The notes under the pieces: generated by a model
Databases searched by the model: none
The model's input: the letters and a program-made list of their open reading frames with translations, nothing else
Told to the model about the DNA's origin: nothing
Part shown: one piece after another, positions 43,593 through 52,044 of the stretch
Layout: the number at the start of each line of letters is the position of its first letter
How positions within the stretch are numbered: the stretch's first letter is position 1
Program-made: the position numbers and the translations under genes
NCBI RefSeq assembly: GCF_016592575.1
Contig: NZ_AP017470.1
Location: 1,622,501-1,686,500 of the forward strand
Direction of reading: 5' to 3'
Length of the DNA stretch: 64,000 bases
From: Thermotomaculum hydrothermale
GTDB lineage: Bacteria; Acidobacteriota; Holophagae; Thermotomaculales; Thermotomaculaceae

Positions 43593-44093
43593 TTAGATAT
43601 CACCAAAAAGTTTATCAATATCCTCTTCAGTTATTTCAGCAAATGGCGATTCATACTTTTCTTCATCGCCAGCCTGTTTTTTAACCTTTTCTTCAATCAT
43701 ATCAAAAATCTTTTCAAGCTCCTGAGAAGCCTTTTTCACCCTTAACCTTACAAGGCCAAGTGTGGCCTTATTGTCAAAAATAACAACTAAAATTCCTCTC
43801 TTCCCTACAATTGAAATGTGCAGATTGTCCCTTTCACCTTCATGAAACAGCAAAGAAAATTCTTTCTCTCCTATAAGTTTAGCAAGCCCATCTGTCGCTG
43901 CAACATTGCCTGCTGTAAGAGAAGCAAGAGAGGTAGCATCAATATTTCCAAGCTCTCCTGCACCTGCTATCTGCTGACCATTTTTATCCACGAGAAAAAC
44001 AATTTTGGAACCACTCTCCTCTTTTAATCTCTCAAGAATCTCTTTTAATTTTTTGTATTCTTCTTCATACATTACAAAATCTGGTAACGCCAT
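43593..44093 (-). CDS. mglB: Roadblock/LC7 protein, MglB-type GTPase-activating protein
   Basis: 166 residues with the roadblock fold: IVFLVDKNGQQIAGAGELGNIDATSLASLTAGNVAATDGLAKLIGE, then SLLFHEGERDNLHISIVGKRGILVVIFD. A charged C-terminal tail follows. It is the cognate GAP of the adjacent MglA. AGGGGAT precedes the ATG at 44093, and an overlapping out-of-frame ATG lies at 44100. It is first in the mglB-mglA-cysE-selB operon. Confidence 0.9.
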   Translation of the reverse strand: MALPDFVMYEEEYKKLKEILERLKEESGSKIVFLVDKNGQQIAGAGELGNIDATSLASLTAGNVAATDGLAKLIGEKEFSLLFHEGERDNLHISIVGKRGILVVIFDNKATLGLVRLRVKKASQELEKIFDMIEEKVKKQAGDEEKYESPFAEITEEDIDKLFGDI

Positions 44094-44122
44094 ATGCCAT
44101 CCCCTTTTTCTAACTGTTGATT

Positions 44123-44128
44123 ATTATA
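44123..44128 (-). promoter_or_regulatory. -10 TATAAT before mglB (weak -35)
   Basis: An exact TATAAT lies on the minus strand ~30 bases before mglB in the 64-base gap after holA. The -35 region is only a T/A run. Confidence 0.35.
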
Positions 44129-44157
44129 ATACAATTCACAACAAAAAAAAACACTTT

Positions 44158-45114
44158 TTATTTCCCTCTATCCGCAATCCTTTGCAAAAAAGCAAACAGA
44201 TAAGTAATATACACCGTTTCAGGCAAAGTGCCTTTTCTTGACAAACTTAGCACCTTGTAAATTAAAATTAAAGCTCTTTCAATTCCTTCTTTTTTGTAAA
44301 TCCCTGCAAGAGACAAAAGCTTTCTTTGATAGTACGAAAGATTTGATGGCTTTTCTTCAAATGCAAGTGTATAAGACTTTTTAAATGTTGACTCTAAAAA
44401 CCCAGATATTGAAGCGAAGGAAGTACCTCCTTCAATTAAAGCAGTTCCAACCCTTAAAGCTTTTTGCAGGTTTTTCTCTATCAAAGCATCCTGAATATCA
44501 AAAAAGGTATATTCTTTCGCCGGGAATAATACTTCTTTTATATCATTTAATGTTATTTTCTTATCCTCTTTTTTATAGGCAAAAAGCTTGTCTAACTCAG
44601 AATACAATGTCATTAAATCTGAAAAAGAGGATGCAATAAAATCAACACCGTCTCTATCAATTAAATAACCTTTTGAATTAGCGTACTCAACAATCTTTTG
44701 CGGGAATTCCCATTCCCTAACCTTTTTAAATGAAAATATTTCTGCACTTCTTGCAATCTCTTTGTTAAATGCAGCTCTTTTGTCAAAGCTTTCACATTCA
44801 AGAATTAAAAAACTCTTCTTTATATTTCCCGACTTTACAGCACTCAAAAACATTTCATAAACTTTTTTATCAGAGGATTTTACTTTAACCTTCTCAAAGT
44901 TTTCAACATGAACCACCCTTCTTGGTGCGCCAAAGGGCAACTCTTCCCATGAAGATAAAATTTCCCTCAACGAAACCCTTTTCCCGTCAAGTTTTAGATA
45001 ATTAAAATCTGAAAAAGAATCTGGCAAAAGTGTTGATACAATTTCCTCAAGCTTTTTCTTTCTTAAATAATACTCTTCCCCTTCAATAATTATTACATTA
45101 TTTTTGTAATCCAT
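44158..45114 (-). CDS. holA: DNA polymerase III delta subunit
   Basis: 318 residues. N-terminal IIIEGEEYYLRKKKLEEIV, then ELPFGAPRRVVHVENFEKV, the central VEYANSKGYLIDRDGVDFIA and LSYYQRKLLSLAG helices match the clamp-loader delta subunit. It opens the beta clamp. It overlaps lptE by 22 bases and completes the conserved leuS-lptE-holA order known from proteobacteria. Confidence 0.87.
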   Translation of the reverse strand: MDYKNNVIIIEGEEYYLRKKKLEEIVSTLLPDSFSDFNYLKLDGKRVSLREILSSWEELPFGAPRRVVHVENFEKVKVKSSDKKVYEMFLSAVKSGNIKKSFLILECESFDKRAAFNKEIARSAEIFSFKKVREWEFPQKIVEYANSKGYLIDRDGVDFIASSFSDLMTLYSELDKLFAYKKEDKKITLNDIKEVLFPAKEYTFFDIQDALIEKNLQKALRVGTALIEGGTSFASISGFLESTFKKSYTLAFEEKPSNLSYYQRKLLSLAGIYKKEGIERALILIYKVLSLSRKGTLPETVYITYLFAFLQRIADRGK

Positions 45115-45572
45115 GAATTTACCCTTAATGCTATCTCTTCAGCAAGTTGCCCAGCAAGTTCTTTTCTCTTATCCACAAAGTATTTGGATTTTACGGGAAA
45201 TTTCTGATAAAGCTTGATTGTATCTTTAAAAACAAAGGTCTTGCCATTTCTGATAAAAGTACATTCAACTTTATATCTCAACTCCTTTGCAGTCTGCCTG
45301 TTATCACTTCCACTTTGCACTGTAAAGGATTTAAAATTGTTAACATTAAGATAAACCTGAAAATCAGGATTTGCATCTTTACTTTCTGTGTATCCTGATA
45401 AATAGAGATTGTCTTTTATCTTCCACTCAATATCTTTCTTAAATTGAAGCAACAAAGGGTCATTAAAGTTAAATGCTTTTAGAATAAATGTATGCTGCGG
45501 GTAAGTGTTAACCTTATACCCGCAGGAAATGAACAAAATTGTCAGAACAAAAATTATCAATAGTTTTTTCAT
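45093..45572 (-). CDS. lptE: LPS-assembly lipoprotein LptE
   Basis: 159 residues. The leader KKLLIIFVLTILFISCGYKV has an FISC lipobox followed by GYK, characteristic of LptE. The body has the expected beta-alpha pattern (LYLSGYTESKDANPDFQVYLNV, AKELRYKVECTF). It plugs LptD in the outer membrane during LPS insertion. Position between leuS and holA supports the call. It overlaps the leuS stop by one base. Confidence 0.85.
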   Translation of the reverse strand: MKKLLIIFVLTILFISCGYKVNTYPQHTFILKAFNFNDPLLLQFKKDIEWKIKDNLYLSGYTESKDANPDFQVYLNVNNFKSFTVQSGSDNRQTAKELRYKVECTFIRNGKTFVFKDTIKLYQKFPVKSKYFVDKRKELAGQLAEEIALRVNSWITKIM

Positions 45573-48025
45573 TATTTAACCACAATATTTAAAAGCCTGT
45601 TTGGAATATAAATCTTTTTAACAACAGCTTTTCCTTCAATTGCCTTTGCAACCTTGCTATCTTTAATTGCCAGTTCAAAAGCGGTATCTCCATCAATTCC
45701 TGCATCAACTTCAACTCTTCCTTTAACCTTACCATTAATCTGAACAATAAGGGTGAATGTTTCATCCTTCGCAAGTTCTTTATTAAATTCAGGCCACTTT
45801 GCAATATCAATTCCGTAAATCTCTCCCATTTCAGAGCAAATATGGGGAGCAAACGGCATAAGCATTTTTACAAGCCCGTGAAAAACCCCTTTAACTGCAA
45901 TTTCATCCATCTTGTTTTCAGGCTTAAATGAGGAAAGGGAATTAAACAACTCCATTAGAGAAGCAATTGCAGTGTTTAAATGTATCCTTTTTTCAATATC
46001 CTCTGAAACCTTTTTTATTGTTTTGTGAAGTTTTTTAAGAAGCTCTTTCCCTGAAGAAGATAGTTCATTTATCTTTAAAGAAGTTTCTGCCTTAATAAGT
46101 TCAGCGTTTTCTTCTCCAAAATTCCAGATTCTTGTTAAAAACCTTAAAGCACCTTCTGCCCCCTGATCCTGCCAGTCAATTTCTTTTTCAGGTGGTGCAG
46201 CGAAAAGCATAAATACCCTAACAGCATCAGCACCGTACTTCTTTATCATCTCATCAGGGTCAACAACATTGCCTAAAGACTTTGACATCTTTCTTCCGTC
46301 TTTAATTACCATTCCCTGGGTTAAAAGCCTTACCACAGGCTCTTCAACAGGGACAAGCCCTAAATCGTGAAGAAACATTGTAAAAAACCTTGTGTATATA
46401 AGGTGCATTGTTGCATGCTCAATACCGCCTATGTATAAATCAACCGGAGACCAGTACTCAACCTTCTCTTTTGAAAAAGGCTCATTGTTATTTTTAGGAT
46501 CAATGTACCTGAAATAGTACCAGCTGGAATCTACAAAGGTATCCATTGTGTCTGTTTCCCTTCTCGCCTCTCCACCGCATTTTGGACATTTGGTTTTTAG
46601 AAATGTTTTTGAAGTTAGAAGCGGTGAACCTCCTTCACCTGTAAATTCCACATCGTCCGGGAGTTCAACAGGTAAATCCTCATAGGGAACAGGCACAATA
46701 CCACATTTATCGCAGTAAATTATAGGGATAGGTGTTCCCCAATACCTCTGTCTTGAAATGCCCCAGTCTTTTAATTTATAGGTTATTGCTGCTCTTCCCA
46801 GACCATTTTTTTCAAGCCATTGATTCATCTTCTTTTTTGCTTCTTCTGTTTTTAACCCTGAAAATTCCCCTGAATTTATAAGGTAACCATACTCTGTAAA
46901 CGCTTTTTCAAGCTCTCCCTTATAAACAAAATCCTTTTCTGGCGCAATTACAGGGACAATCTCAAGCCCATACTTCTTTGCGAATTCAAAATCCCTTTCA
47001 TCGTGAGCAGGAACACTCATAACTGCCCCTGTGCCATACTCTGCAAGAACAAAGTTAGCAAGGTAAATAGGAACCTCTTTGCCATTAAATGGGTTTACTG
47101 CGTAAAACCCTGTAAACTGCCCCAACTTCTCAGATGTCTGGAGCCTCTCTTCCCTTGACATTTTGTTAATCTTTTCAACAAACACCTTAACTTCGTCTGC
47201 CTTATCTCCTTTTTTAATAAAGGTTTTCACTATTTCATGGTTGGGAGCAACGCACACAAAGGTACAGCCAAAGATTGTGTCAACCCTTGTTGTAAATACT
47301 TCAATATCTTCATCAATCCCTTTCACCTTAAACTTAACAATGCTCCCTTCACTTCTCCCTATCCAGTTTTTCTGCATCTCTTTTACATTTTCAGGCCAGC
47401 CTTCAAGCTTATCAAGGTTATCAAGCAATCTGTCAGCATAATCTGTTATCCTTATAAACCACTGCTCTAACTCCCTCTGTTCAACCTCGGAATCACATCT
47501 CCAGCACTTTCCCCCCTCAGCCTGCTCGTTTGCAAGAACTGTATTGCAGGAAGGACACCAGTTAACAGACCTTTTGCTTCTGTATGCAAGCCCTTTTTCA
47601 TACATTTTCAGGAAAAACCACTGATTCCACTTATAGTATTCAGGGAAACAGGTTGCTATCTCCCTATCCCAATCGTAAGAAAATCCAAGATTTTTCAACT
47701 GCTTTCTCATCATTTCAATATGGTTTACTGTGTGCACTCTCGGATGATCTCCCCTCTTTATTGCAGCATTTTCAGCAGGCAAACCGAAAGCATCCCAGCC
47801 CATTGGGTGAAGAACATTATAACCATTCATTGTGAGATAGCGGGCAACAACATCGCCTATGCTATAATTCCTCACATGCCCCATGTGAATTCTGCCAGAA
47901 GGATAGGGAAGCATCTCAAGGCAGTAAAATTTTTTCTTGTTTTTATCAACATCAACTTTATAAGGGTTTTCCTTTTCCCATTTTTCGCGCCACTTTGTTT
48001 CCACACTCTCAAAATTGTAAGCCAT
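45572..48025 (-). CDS. leuS: Leucyl-tRNA synthetase
   Basis: 817 residues, full length. The HIGH motif appears as PYPSGRIHMGHVRNY and the KMSKS loop as DGRKMSKSLGN. Zinc-type CPSC/CWRC cysteines, the CP1 editing domain (FTTRVDTIFGCTFV, VPAHDERDFEFA) and the C-terminal VQINGKVKGRVEVD are all present. It charges tRNA-Leu. It starts 9 bases after hemL. Confidence 0.98.
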   Translation of the reverse strand: MAYNFESVETKWREKWEKENPYKVDVDKNKKKFYCLEMLPYPSGRIHMGHVRNYSIGDVVARYLTMNGYNVLHPMGWDAFGLPAENAAIKRGDHPRVHTVNHIEMMRKQLKNLGFSYDWDREIATCFPEYYKWNQWFFLKMYEKGLAYRSKRSVNWCPSCNTVLANEQAEGGKCWRCDSEVEQRELEQWFIRITDYADRLLDNLDKLEGWPENVKEMQKNWIGRSEGSIVKFKVKGIDEDIEVFTTRVDTIFGCTFVCVAPNHEIVKTFIKKGDKADEVKVFVEKINKMSREERLQTSEKLGQFTGFYAVNPFNGKEVPIYLANFVLAEYGTGAVMSVPAHDERDFEFAKKYGLEIVPVIAPEKDFVYKGELEKAFTEYGYLINSGEFSGLKTEEAKKKMNQWLEKNGLGRAAITYKLKDWGISRQRYWGTPIPIIYCDKCGIVPVPYEDLPVELPDDVEFTGEGGSPLLTSKTFLKTKCPKCGGEARRETDTMDTFVDSSWYYFRYIDPKNNNEPFSKEKVEYWSPVDLYIGGIEHATMHLIYTRFFTMFLHDLGLVPVEEPVVRLLTQGMVIKDGRKMSKSLGNVVDPDEMIKKYGADAVRVFMLFAAPPEKEIDWQDQGAEGALRFLTRIWNFGEENAELIKAETSLKINELSSSGKELLKKLHKTIKKVSEDIEKRIHLNTAIASLMELFNSLSSFKPENKMDEIAVKGVFHGLVKMLMPFAPHICSEMGEIYGIDIAKWPEFNKELAKDETFTLIVQINGKVKGRVEVDAGIDGDTAFELAIKDSKVAKAIEGKAVVKKIYIPNRLLNIVVK

Positions 48026-48034
48026 TATACCCTC

Positions 48035-49312
48035 CTACATCCCCTCTATTTTTAAAAACTCTTTCAGCAATTCAATATAGCGGTTTAAATCTTCTTCCAT
48101 ATGTTTTAGGGAAAGAAAATTTGCCTCATACTGTGAAGGTGGAAGCAAGACACCGTTATCAAGCATAAACTTGAAAAATCTTGAAAATCTATCAAAATCA
48201 CACTCATTTACCTCTATCAGATTTTTAGGCGCTTTATCCCTGAAAAACAGGGTAAACATTGTTCCAGCGTAGTTAAAAGAAATATCCTCTGTGTTTTCAC
48301 ACAATTCGGTTAAATTTGAGTAAAACCTTTCAGCTTTTTCCATAATTGAGTTAAAGACATTGTCCCTTTCGTAAATCTCAAGGGTTTTTAACCCGCACGC
48401 CATTGCAACAGGGTTGCCAGAAAGGGTACCTGCCTGATAGACAGGGCCTTCAGGCGCAAGGTAATCCATAATATCCTTTTTGCCGCCTACTGCCCCAACA
48501 GGCATTCCTCCGCCTATAACCTTACCAAATGTTGCTAAATCAGGGGTAATTCCAAAGAGGCCGTATGCTCCCTGTGAGTGAATTCTAAAGCCTGTCATAA
48601 CCTCGTCAAAAATAAGAAGAGTACCTGTTTGAGAGCAAATTTCCCTCAGCCCTTCAAGAAAACCCTTTTCAGGTTTTACAACCCCCATATTGCCAGCAAC
48701 AGGTTCAACAATCACACAGGCCACATCATTATTTGAAAGAAGTTTTCTTACACAATCAATATCATTATACTCACAGGTTAAGGTTGTTTTCACAGTATCT
48801 TGAGGAATTCCCGGGGTAGAAGGAATGCCAAATGTTGCAACTCCTGAGCCTGCCTGAACAAGCAATGCATCGTGATGGCCATGATAACAACCGTTGAACT
48901 TCAACACCTTATCCCTTTTTGTATATCCCCTTGCAAGCCTTATTGCAGTCATGGTTGCCTCTGTTCCAGAGTTTACAAACCTTACCTTATCCACAAATGG
49001 AAGCATTCTCTTTACCTTTTCAGCAAGGCTCACTTCAAGGGGGGACGGCATACCAAAAGAAATGCCATTTTCGGCAACCTTTTTTATCTCTTCAATAACC
49101 TCTCTATTTGAGTGGCCTAAAATGGCAGGGCCCCAGGTAAGCACAAAGTCAAGGTATTTGTTCCCGTCAACATCGTATATAAACTGGTCTAAAGCCTTCT
49201 CAATAAAAATAGGTGTCAAGCCAACAGATTTAAAAGCCCTTACAGGGGAATCAACACCACCGGGTATTGATTTAACTGCAGATTGAAAAAGATTATTTGA
49301 TTTTTCCCTCAT
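48035..49312 (-). CDS. hemL: Glutamate-1-semialdehyde 2,1-aminomutase
   Basis: 425 residues from the ATG at 49312. AAGGAG is correctly spaced for this start and too close for the GTG at 49318. PLP aminotransferase fold with SIPGGVDSPVRAFKSVG, RFVNSGTEATMTAIRLAR, FNGCYHGHHDALLVQAGSG, IFDEVMTGFR and the Lys-bearing FGKVIGGGMPVGAVGG. It makes 5-aminolevulinate by the C5 pathway of haem/B12 synthesis. It leads the leuS-lptE-holA run. Confidence 0.96.
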   Translation of the reverse strand: MREKSNNLFQSAVKSIPGGVDSPVRAFKSVGLTPIFIEKALDQFIYDVDGNKYLDFVLTWGPAILGHSNREVIEEIKKVAENGISFGMPSPLEVSLAEKVKRMLPFVDKVRFVNSGTEATMTAIRLARGYTKRDKVLKFNGCYHGHHDALLVQAGSGVATFGIPSTPGIPQDTVKTTLTCEYNDIDCVRKLLSNNDVACVIVEPVAGNMGVVKPEKGFLEGLREICSQTGTLLIFDEVMTGFRIHSQGAYGLFGITPDLATFGKVIGGGMPVGAVGGKKDIMDYLAPEGPVYQAGTLSGNPVAMACGLKTLEIYERDNVFNSIMEKAERFYSNLTELCENTEDISFNYAGTMFTLFFRDKAPKNLIEVNECDFDRFSRFFKFMLDNGVLLPPSQYEANFLSLKHMEEDLNRYIELLKEFLKIEGM

Positions 49313-49385
49313 ATACACATCTCCTTAACTCTGATTGGATAATTATAACAGATTTTAAAAGGTGAAAACAATAAAGGAAGGCAAT

Positions 49386-49410
49386 AAAAAAAGCCCCCAT
49401 AAGGGGGCTT
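49386..49410 (-). terminator. Rho-independent terminator after the amber-split secreted protein gene
   Basis: AAGCCCCC / GGGGGCTT perfect 8-base stem with a 4-base loop, followed by a T run on the minus strand. It lies 23 bases after the stop at 49433. Confidence 0.9.
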
Positions 49411-49432
49411 AGGTTATTAAATTTAATGTTAA

Positions 49433-50422
49433 TTATTTGTTATTCAACATTCCGTTGGATTCACTAAATGTAGCATCAACAAAGGTCGGAATTCTCGGTA
49501 AGAAGCCCTGAGCCTGAGTTCCGTCTCCAAGCATTCCGAAACCGTCAAGAACGATTGGAGTATCGCCAACTGTTGCTGTACCAACTGCAACTACCCAGAA
49601 CTTCTCATCACCGAATGCATCATCGGTGTAACCGTTCATAAGAACAGGTGAGAATGAAGGGTCTGAGAGTAATACAGTTAAGATACCGGATTTTGGAAGT
49701 GTACCAGCATCGTAAACGTAAACATCACCGTCTTCTTCAATGAGGTAAAGAGTTACATTGATATCCTGGTCAACACCGAGGAAACCATAACCAAAACCAC
49801 CGTAGTAAGTGTTAATTGTTGGAAGAAGTGTTCCATAGTAGTAGTTTACGTTTGTAATTGCAAGGCCAGACCACCAGTAACCTGAGTTCGGGAAGTATGG
49901 GAAGTAAAGTGCATCCTGGTAGTATGTTGGCTGATATTCAGTTTCATCAGGGCAATCAACAAACTTCAATGACTTCAAAATTACCTTGCTATTTCCAGTT
50001 CCGCAAGGTACAGGATACCAGGAAACTTTAAGGTATGCTTCAACAGGACCGTCTGAAGTAAGCCTTCCGAGCTTGAAGTTATCAAGGTAAATAATACCTT
50101 CAGAAGCAGTTGATGCAGCCTGAACAGTATACTGAACAGTTTCAAACAAATCATATGTATCTACACATGAATCATAGTTGTCAGGACATCCAGCCAATCC
50201 ATCATAAAGGGTTGTGTTATTATCATCAGAATATGCACCAGTACCAGCAGCATCTACAGAGGTTACATAATTAGGACCTGTAATTGTTAGTCCGCTTCCT
50301 GTGTCTGTAGTTAATGTTGGAGCGTCAGCGAAGTATACATCAATAGGATTACCGCTTGCGTCAACTACTGAGAACTCAATAATTGAGCCGGCAGGAAGCA
50401 TACCAATTGAATCTTCCTTCAA
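49433..50422 (-). CDS. Secreted YFP-WW-module protein, downstream part after an in-frame amber
   Basis: 329 codons that continue the frame of 50429-51280; only TAG GCA TAC lies between the two frames. It has no signal peptide, and its nominal TTG start at 50422 has no ribosome site, so it is not a separate gene. It begins inside a beta domain (IEFSVVDASGNPIDVYFADAP). From ~residue 165 it holds the module ALYFPYFPNSGYWWSGLAITN...DINVTLYLIEEDG, ending FLPRIPTFVDATF. This module recurs in the 1953-residue protein at 55201. It is unlikely to be made unless the amber is read through or is an error. Confidence 0.7.
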   Translation of the reverse strand: MKEDSIGMLPAGSIIEFSVVDASGNPIDVYFADAPTLTTDTGSGLTITGPNYVTSVDAAGTGAYSDDNNTTLYDGLAGCPDNYDSCVDTYDLFETVQYTVQAASTASEGIIYLDNFKLGRLTSDGPVEAYLKVSWYPVPCGTGNSKVILKSLKFVDCPDETEYQPTYYQDALYFPYFPNSGYWWSGLAITNVNYYYGTLLPTINTYYGGFGYGFLGVDQDINVTLYLIEEDGDVYVYDAGTLPKSGILTVLLSDPSFSPVLMNGYTDDAFGDEKFWVVAVGTATVGDTPIVLDGFGMLGDGTQAQGFLPRIPTFVDATFSESNGMLNNK

Positions 50423-50428
50423 GTATGC

Positions 50429-51280
50429 CTAGCAGGTTCCATCGTTTAGAACAAGAGTACCTATCCTGTAAAGGTCATGACATTCATAAGTATCATCTTC
50501 TCCCTGTCCACCAGGAGTGTAAACATAACACTGGCAGAGATCAACATCTTCTGAAGGAGCAATTGCAGAAAGGTCTGCATCCTGAGTACCGTTTTTAACG
50601 GTGCAGGTTGTTCCAATAATAAAGTTGTGAACGCTTTCAGGCTGACCATAAGCAATAGCCGGGTTAGCCGGGCTGTATGAAGTACCTAACAGGTTACCAA
50701 CCATATTTCTTGGGTCAAGAGTGTCATCCAAGCAGTCAGCAGAAACTGTGTAATCAGTAATTGACACAAGGAAGAACTCGTTTAAACCAAAGGTTGAGCC
50801 CTGGAAGTTAACACAGATAGCGTGTGGAGTCAAACCATCGCCACCACCGATAGCCTGGGTGTTACCTAACACAAACCACGCCTGGCTATTAGCATTAGGG
50901 AGAGCCCCAGCATTGTTAGGAGCAGCACAAATTTTTACATAAATAGTATCATCACCGGCTGCACCAAAAGCCTTTACATCTCCACCTGTCCAGTAAGTTC
51001 CATCAACTTCAAGAGTTCCCCATGTAGAGTCCCCATTTGCATCAGAAAAGAGGTTCTTACAAAGGGTTGCACCATCTGTTAACTGGATTTTAACAAGAAT
51101 AAAATCCTGAGAAGTTGCGCTCTGGTAGTCCTGATCATTGGCAACAATGAATCTCATTGTACCAACACGCTCACAAGCGCCCTGATAATAAACATTTGGT
51201 GTAATAGTTTCTACATTCACAGTAGCGAATGCGGAAACTACCACAAACACCGCAAACAAGGTTGTTAATAACTTTTTCAT
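50429..51280 (-). CDS. Secreted Cys-containing protein, upstream part ending at an in-frame amber
   Basis: 283 residues from the ATG at 51280 (GAGGAGGTAAGTTTG upstream). A signal peptide (KKLLTTLFAVFVVVSAFATVNV) leads into a beta-rich domain with many regularly spaced cysteines: YYQGACERVG, GATLCKNLF, VKICAAP, ADCLDD, DLCQCY, YECHDLY. The frame stops at TAG (50429-50431) directly after GTC. Translation would otherwise run on without any frame change for 331 more codons, giving ~616 in all. It is a nonsense mutation, a sequencing error or a readthrough site. The whole is probably a surface-exposed protein of unknown role. Confidence 0.75.
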   Translation of the reverse strand: MKKLLTTLFAVFVVVSAFATVNVETITPNVYYQGACERVGTMRFIVANDQDYQSATSQDFILVKIQLTDGATLCKNLFSDANGDSTWGTLEVDGTYWTGGDVKAFGAAGDDTIYVKICAAPNNAGALPNANSQAWFVLGNTQAIGGGDGLTPHAICVNFQGSTFGLNEFFLVSITDYTVSADCLDDTLDPRNMVGNLLGTSYSPANPAIAYGQPESVHNFIIGTTCTVKNGTQDADLSAIAPSEDVDLCQCYVYTPGGQGEDDTYECHDLYRIGTLVLNDGTC

Positions 51281-51356
51281 CAAACTTACCTCCTCATAGT
51301 AATTTTAGTTATACAAAAAACCTTAAATTTCTCTTTTTCAATACCTTAATTCCAGC

Positions 51357-51368
51357 TATCACCTCCCC
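51357..51368 (-). promoter_or_regulatory. Perfect extended Shine-Dalgarno sequence without a start codon
   Basis: The leader of the secreted-protein gene contains GGGGAGGTGAT, complementary to the 16S 3' end over about nine bases, ~75 bases before the real start. No ATG, GTG or TTG follows at proper spacing. The remaining leader down to 51281 shows no other clear element. Confidence 0.35.
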
Positions 51369-51445
51369 TAATTCCCTAAAATTTGTGTTAATAACAAAAT
51401 TTACCTATTTTCCTTTTTCCTTTCATTCCCATCATAACTGTCATA

Positions 51446-51474
51446 AATATAATCTATTGATTTTGCAAAGTCAA
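51446..51474 (-). promoter_or_regulatory. Sigma-70 promoter of the secreted-protein gene
   Basis: On the minus strand, TTGACT (51469-51474) and TATATT (51446-51451) are separated by 17 bases. The start would be near 51439, giving a ~160-base leader before the ATG at 51280. Confidence 0.65.
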
Positions 51475-51512
51475 CAAAAAATTAAAAAAAAATGTTGTTT
51501 TTTGACATTTAA

Positions 51513-51528
51513 AGTGATTTTAATCACT
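51513..51528. promoter_or_regulatory. AGTGA-N6-TCACT palindrome, site 1
   Basis: AGTGATTTTAATCACT is a perfect palindrome. It is centred ~81 bases upstream of the predicted start of the secreted-protein gene. The half-sites resemble those of CRP/FNR-family regulators. A matching site lies at 55112-55127. Confidence 0.5.
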
Positions 51529-51575
51529 CAATATTTTTTTAAAACTTATCAAAGAACCAGATTGAAAAATATATG

Positions 51576-52043
51576 CTATTTTTCATTAACCCTTTCTGGG
51601 TTTGTTAACTTTACCCTTTCTATCCCAGCTTCGTCAAGGAGTTTTTTTCCCAACTCATCAGGGTAACCTTCAACATAGTAAATCTTTTTTATACCTGCAT
51701 TTATTATCATTTTAGCACAGATTGAACAGGGGTGGGTGGTGCAATAGATAACTGCATCTTTTATTGCAATTCCGTGATATGCAGCCTGAATTATAGCATT
51801 CTGCTCTGCATGGGAAGCCATACATATCTCATGCCTTGTCCCTGACGGTATGCCAAGCTTATCCCTTAAACACCCTGTGTCAAGGCAATGAGCTATTCCT
51901 TTGGGCGCACCATTATAGCCAGTGGCAAGTATATGCTTGTCTTTAACAATTACAGCGCCTACCTGCCTTCTTGTGCAGGTAGAACGCCTTGCAACAAAAT
52001 AGGCTAACTCTATAAAATACTCGTCCCAGCCTGGTCTTGACAT
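51576..52043 (-). CDS. dCMP deaminase / ComEB-type cytidine deaminase
   Basis: 155 residues. The zinc signature is [16 protein letters not shown] (His-Ala-Glu) and [17 protein letters not shown] (Cys-x2-Cys). [13 protein letters not shown] and [10 protein letters not shown] bind the substrate. It deaminates dCMP to dUMP for thymidylate supply. It follows glyA by one base and is last in the arcA-rpiB-glyA operon. Confidence 0.93.
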   Translation of the reverse strand: MSRPGWDEYFIELAYFVARRSTCTRRQVGAVIVKDKHILATGYNGAPKGIAHCLDTGCLRDKLGIPSGTRHEICMASHAEQNAIIQAAYHGIAIKDAVIYCTTHPCSICAKMIINAGIKKIYYVEGYPDELGKKLLDEAGIERVKLTNPERVNEK

Positions 52044-52044
52044 A

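Noticed and set aside
50429-50431. Pyrrolysine or reassigned amber codon
   Set aside because: polA and the 1953-residue gene end in TAG with normal C-termini, and no Pyl genes are visible. Kept only as a readthrough/error question.
51281-51439. Riboswitch in the long leader
   Set aside because: No conserved riboswitch core (for example cyclic-di-GMP, glycine or cobalamin box) could be recognised; only a weak AT hairpin and an orphan ribosome site.
51229-51666. Plus-strand 145-codon frame across the secreted-protein promoter
   Set aside because: It runs antisense through the signal-peptide region, the promoter and the dCMP deaminase end, and has low-complexity Phe/Thr/Ser content.
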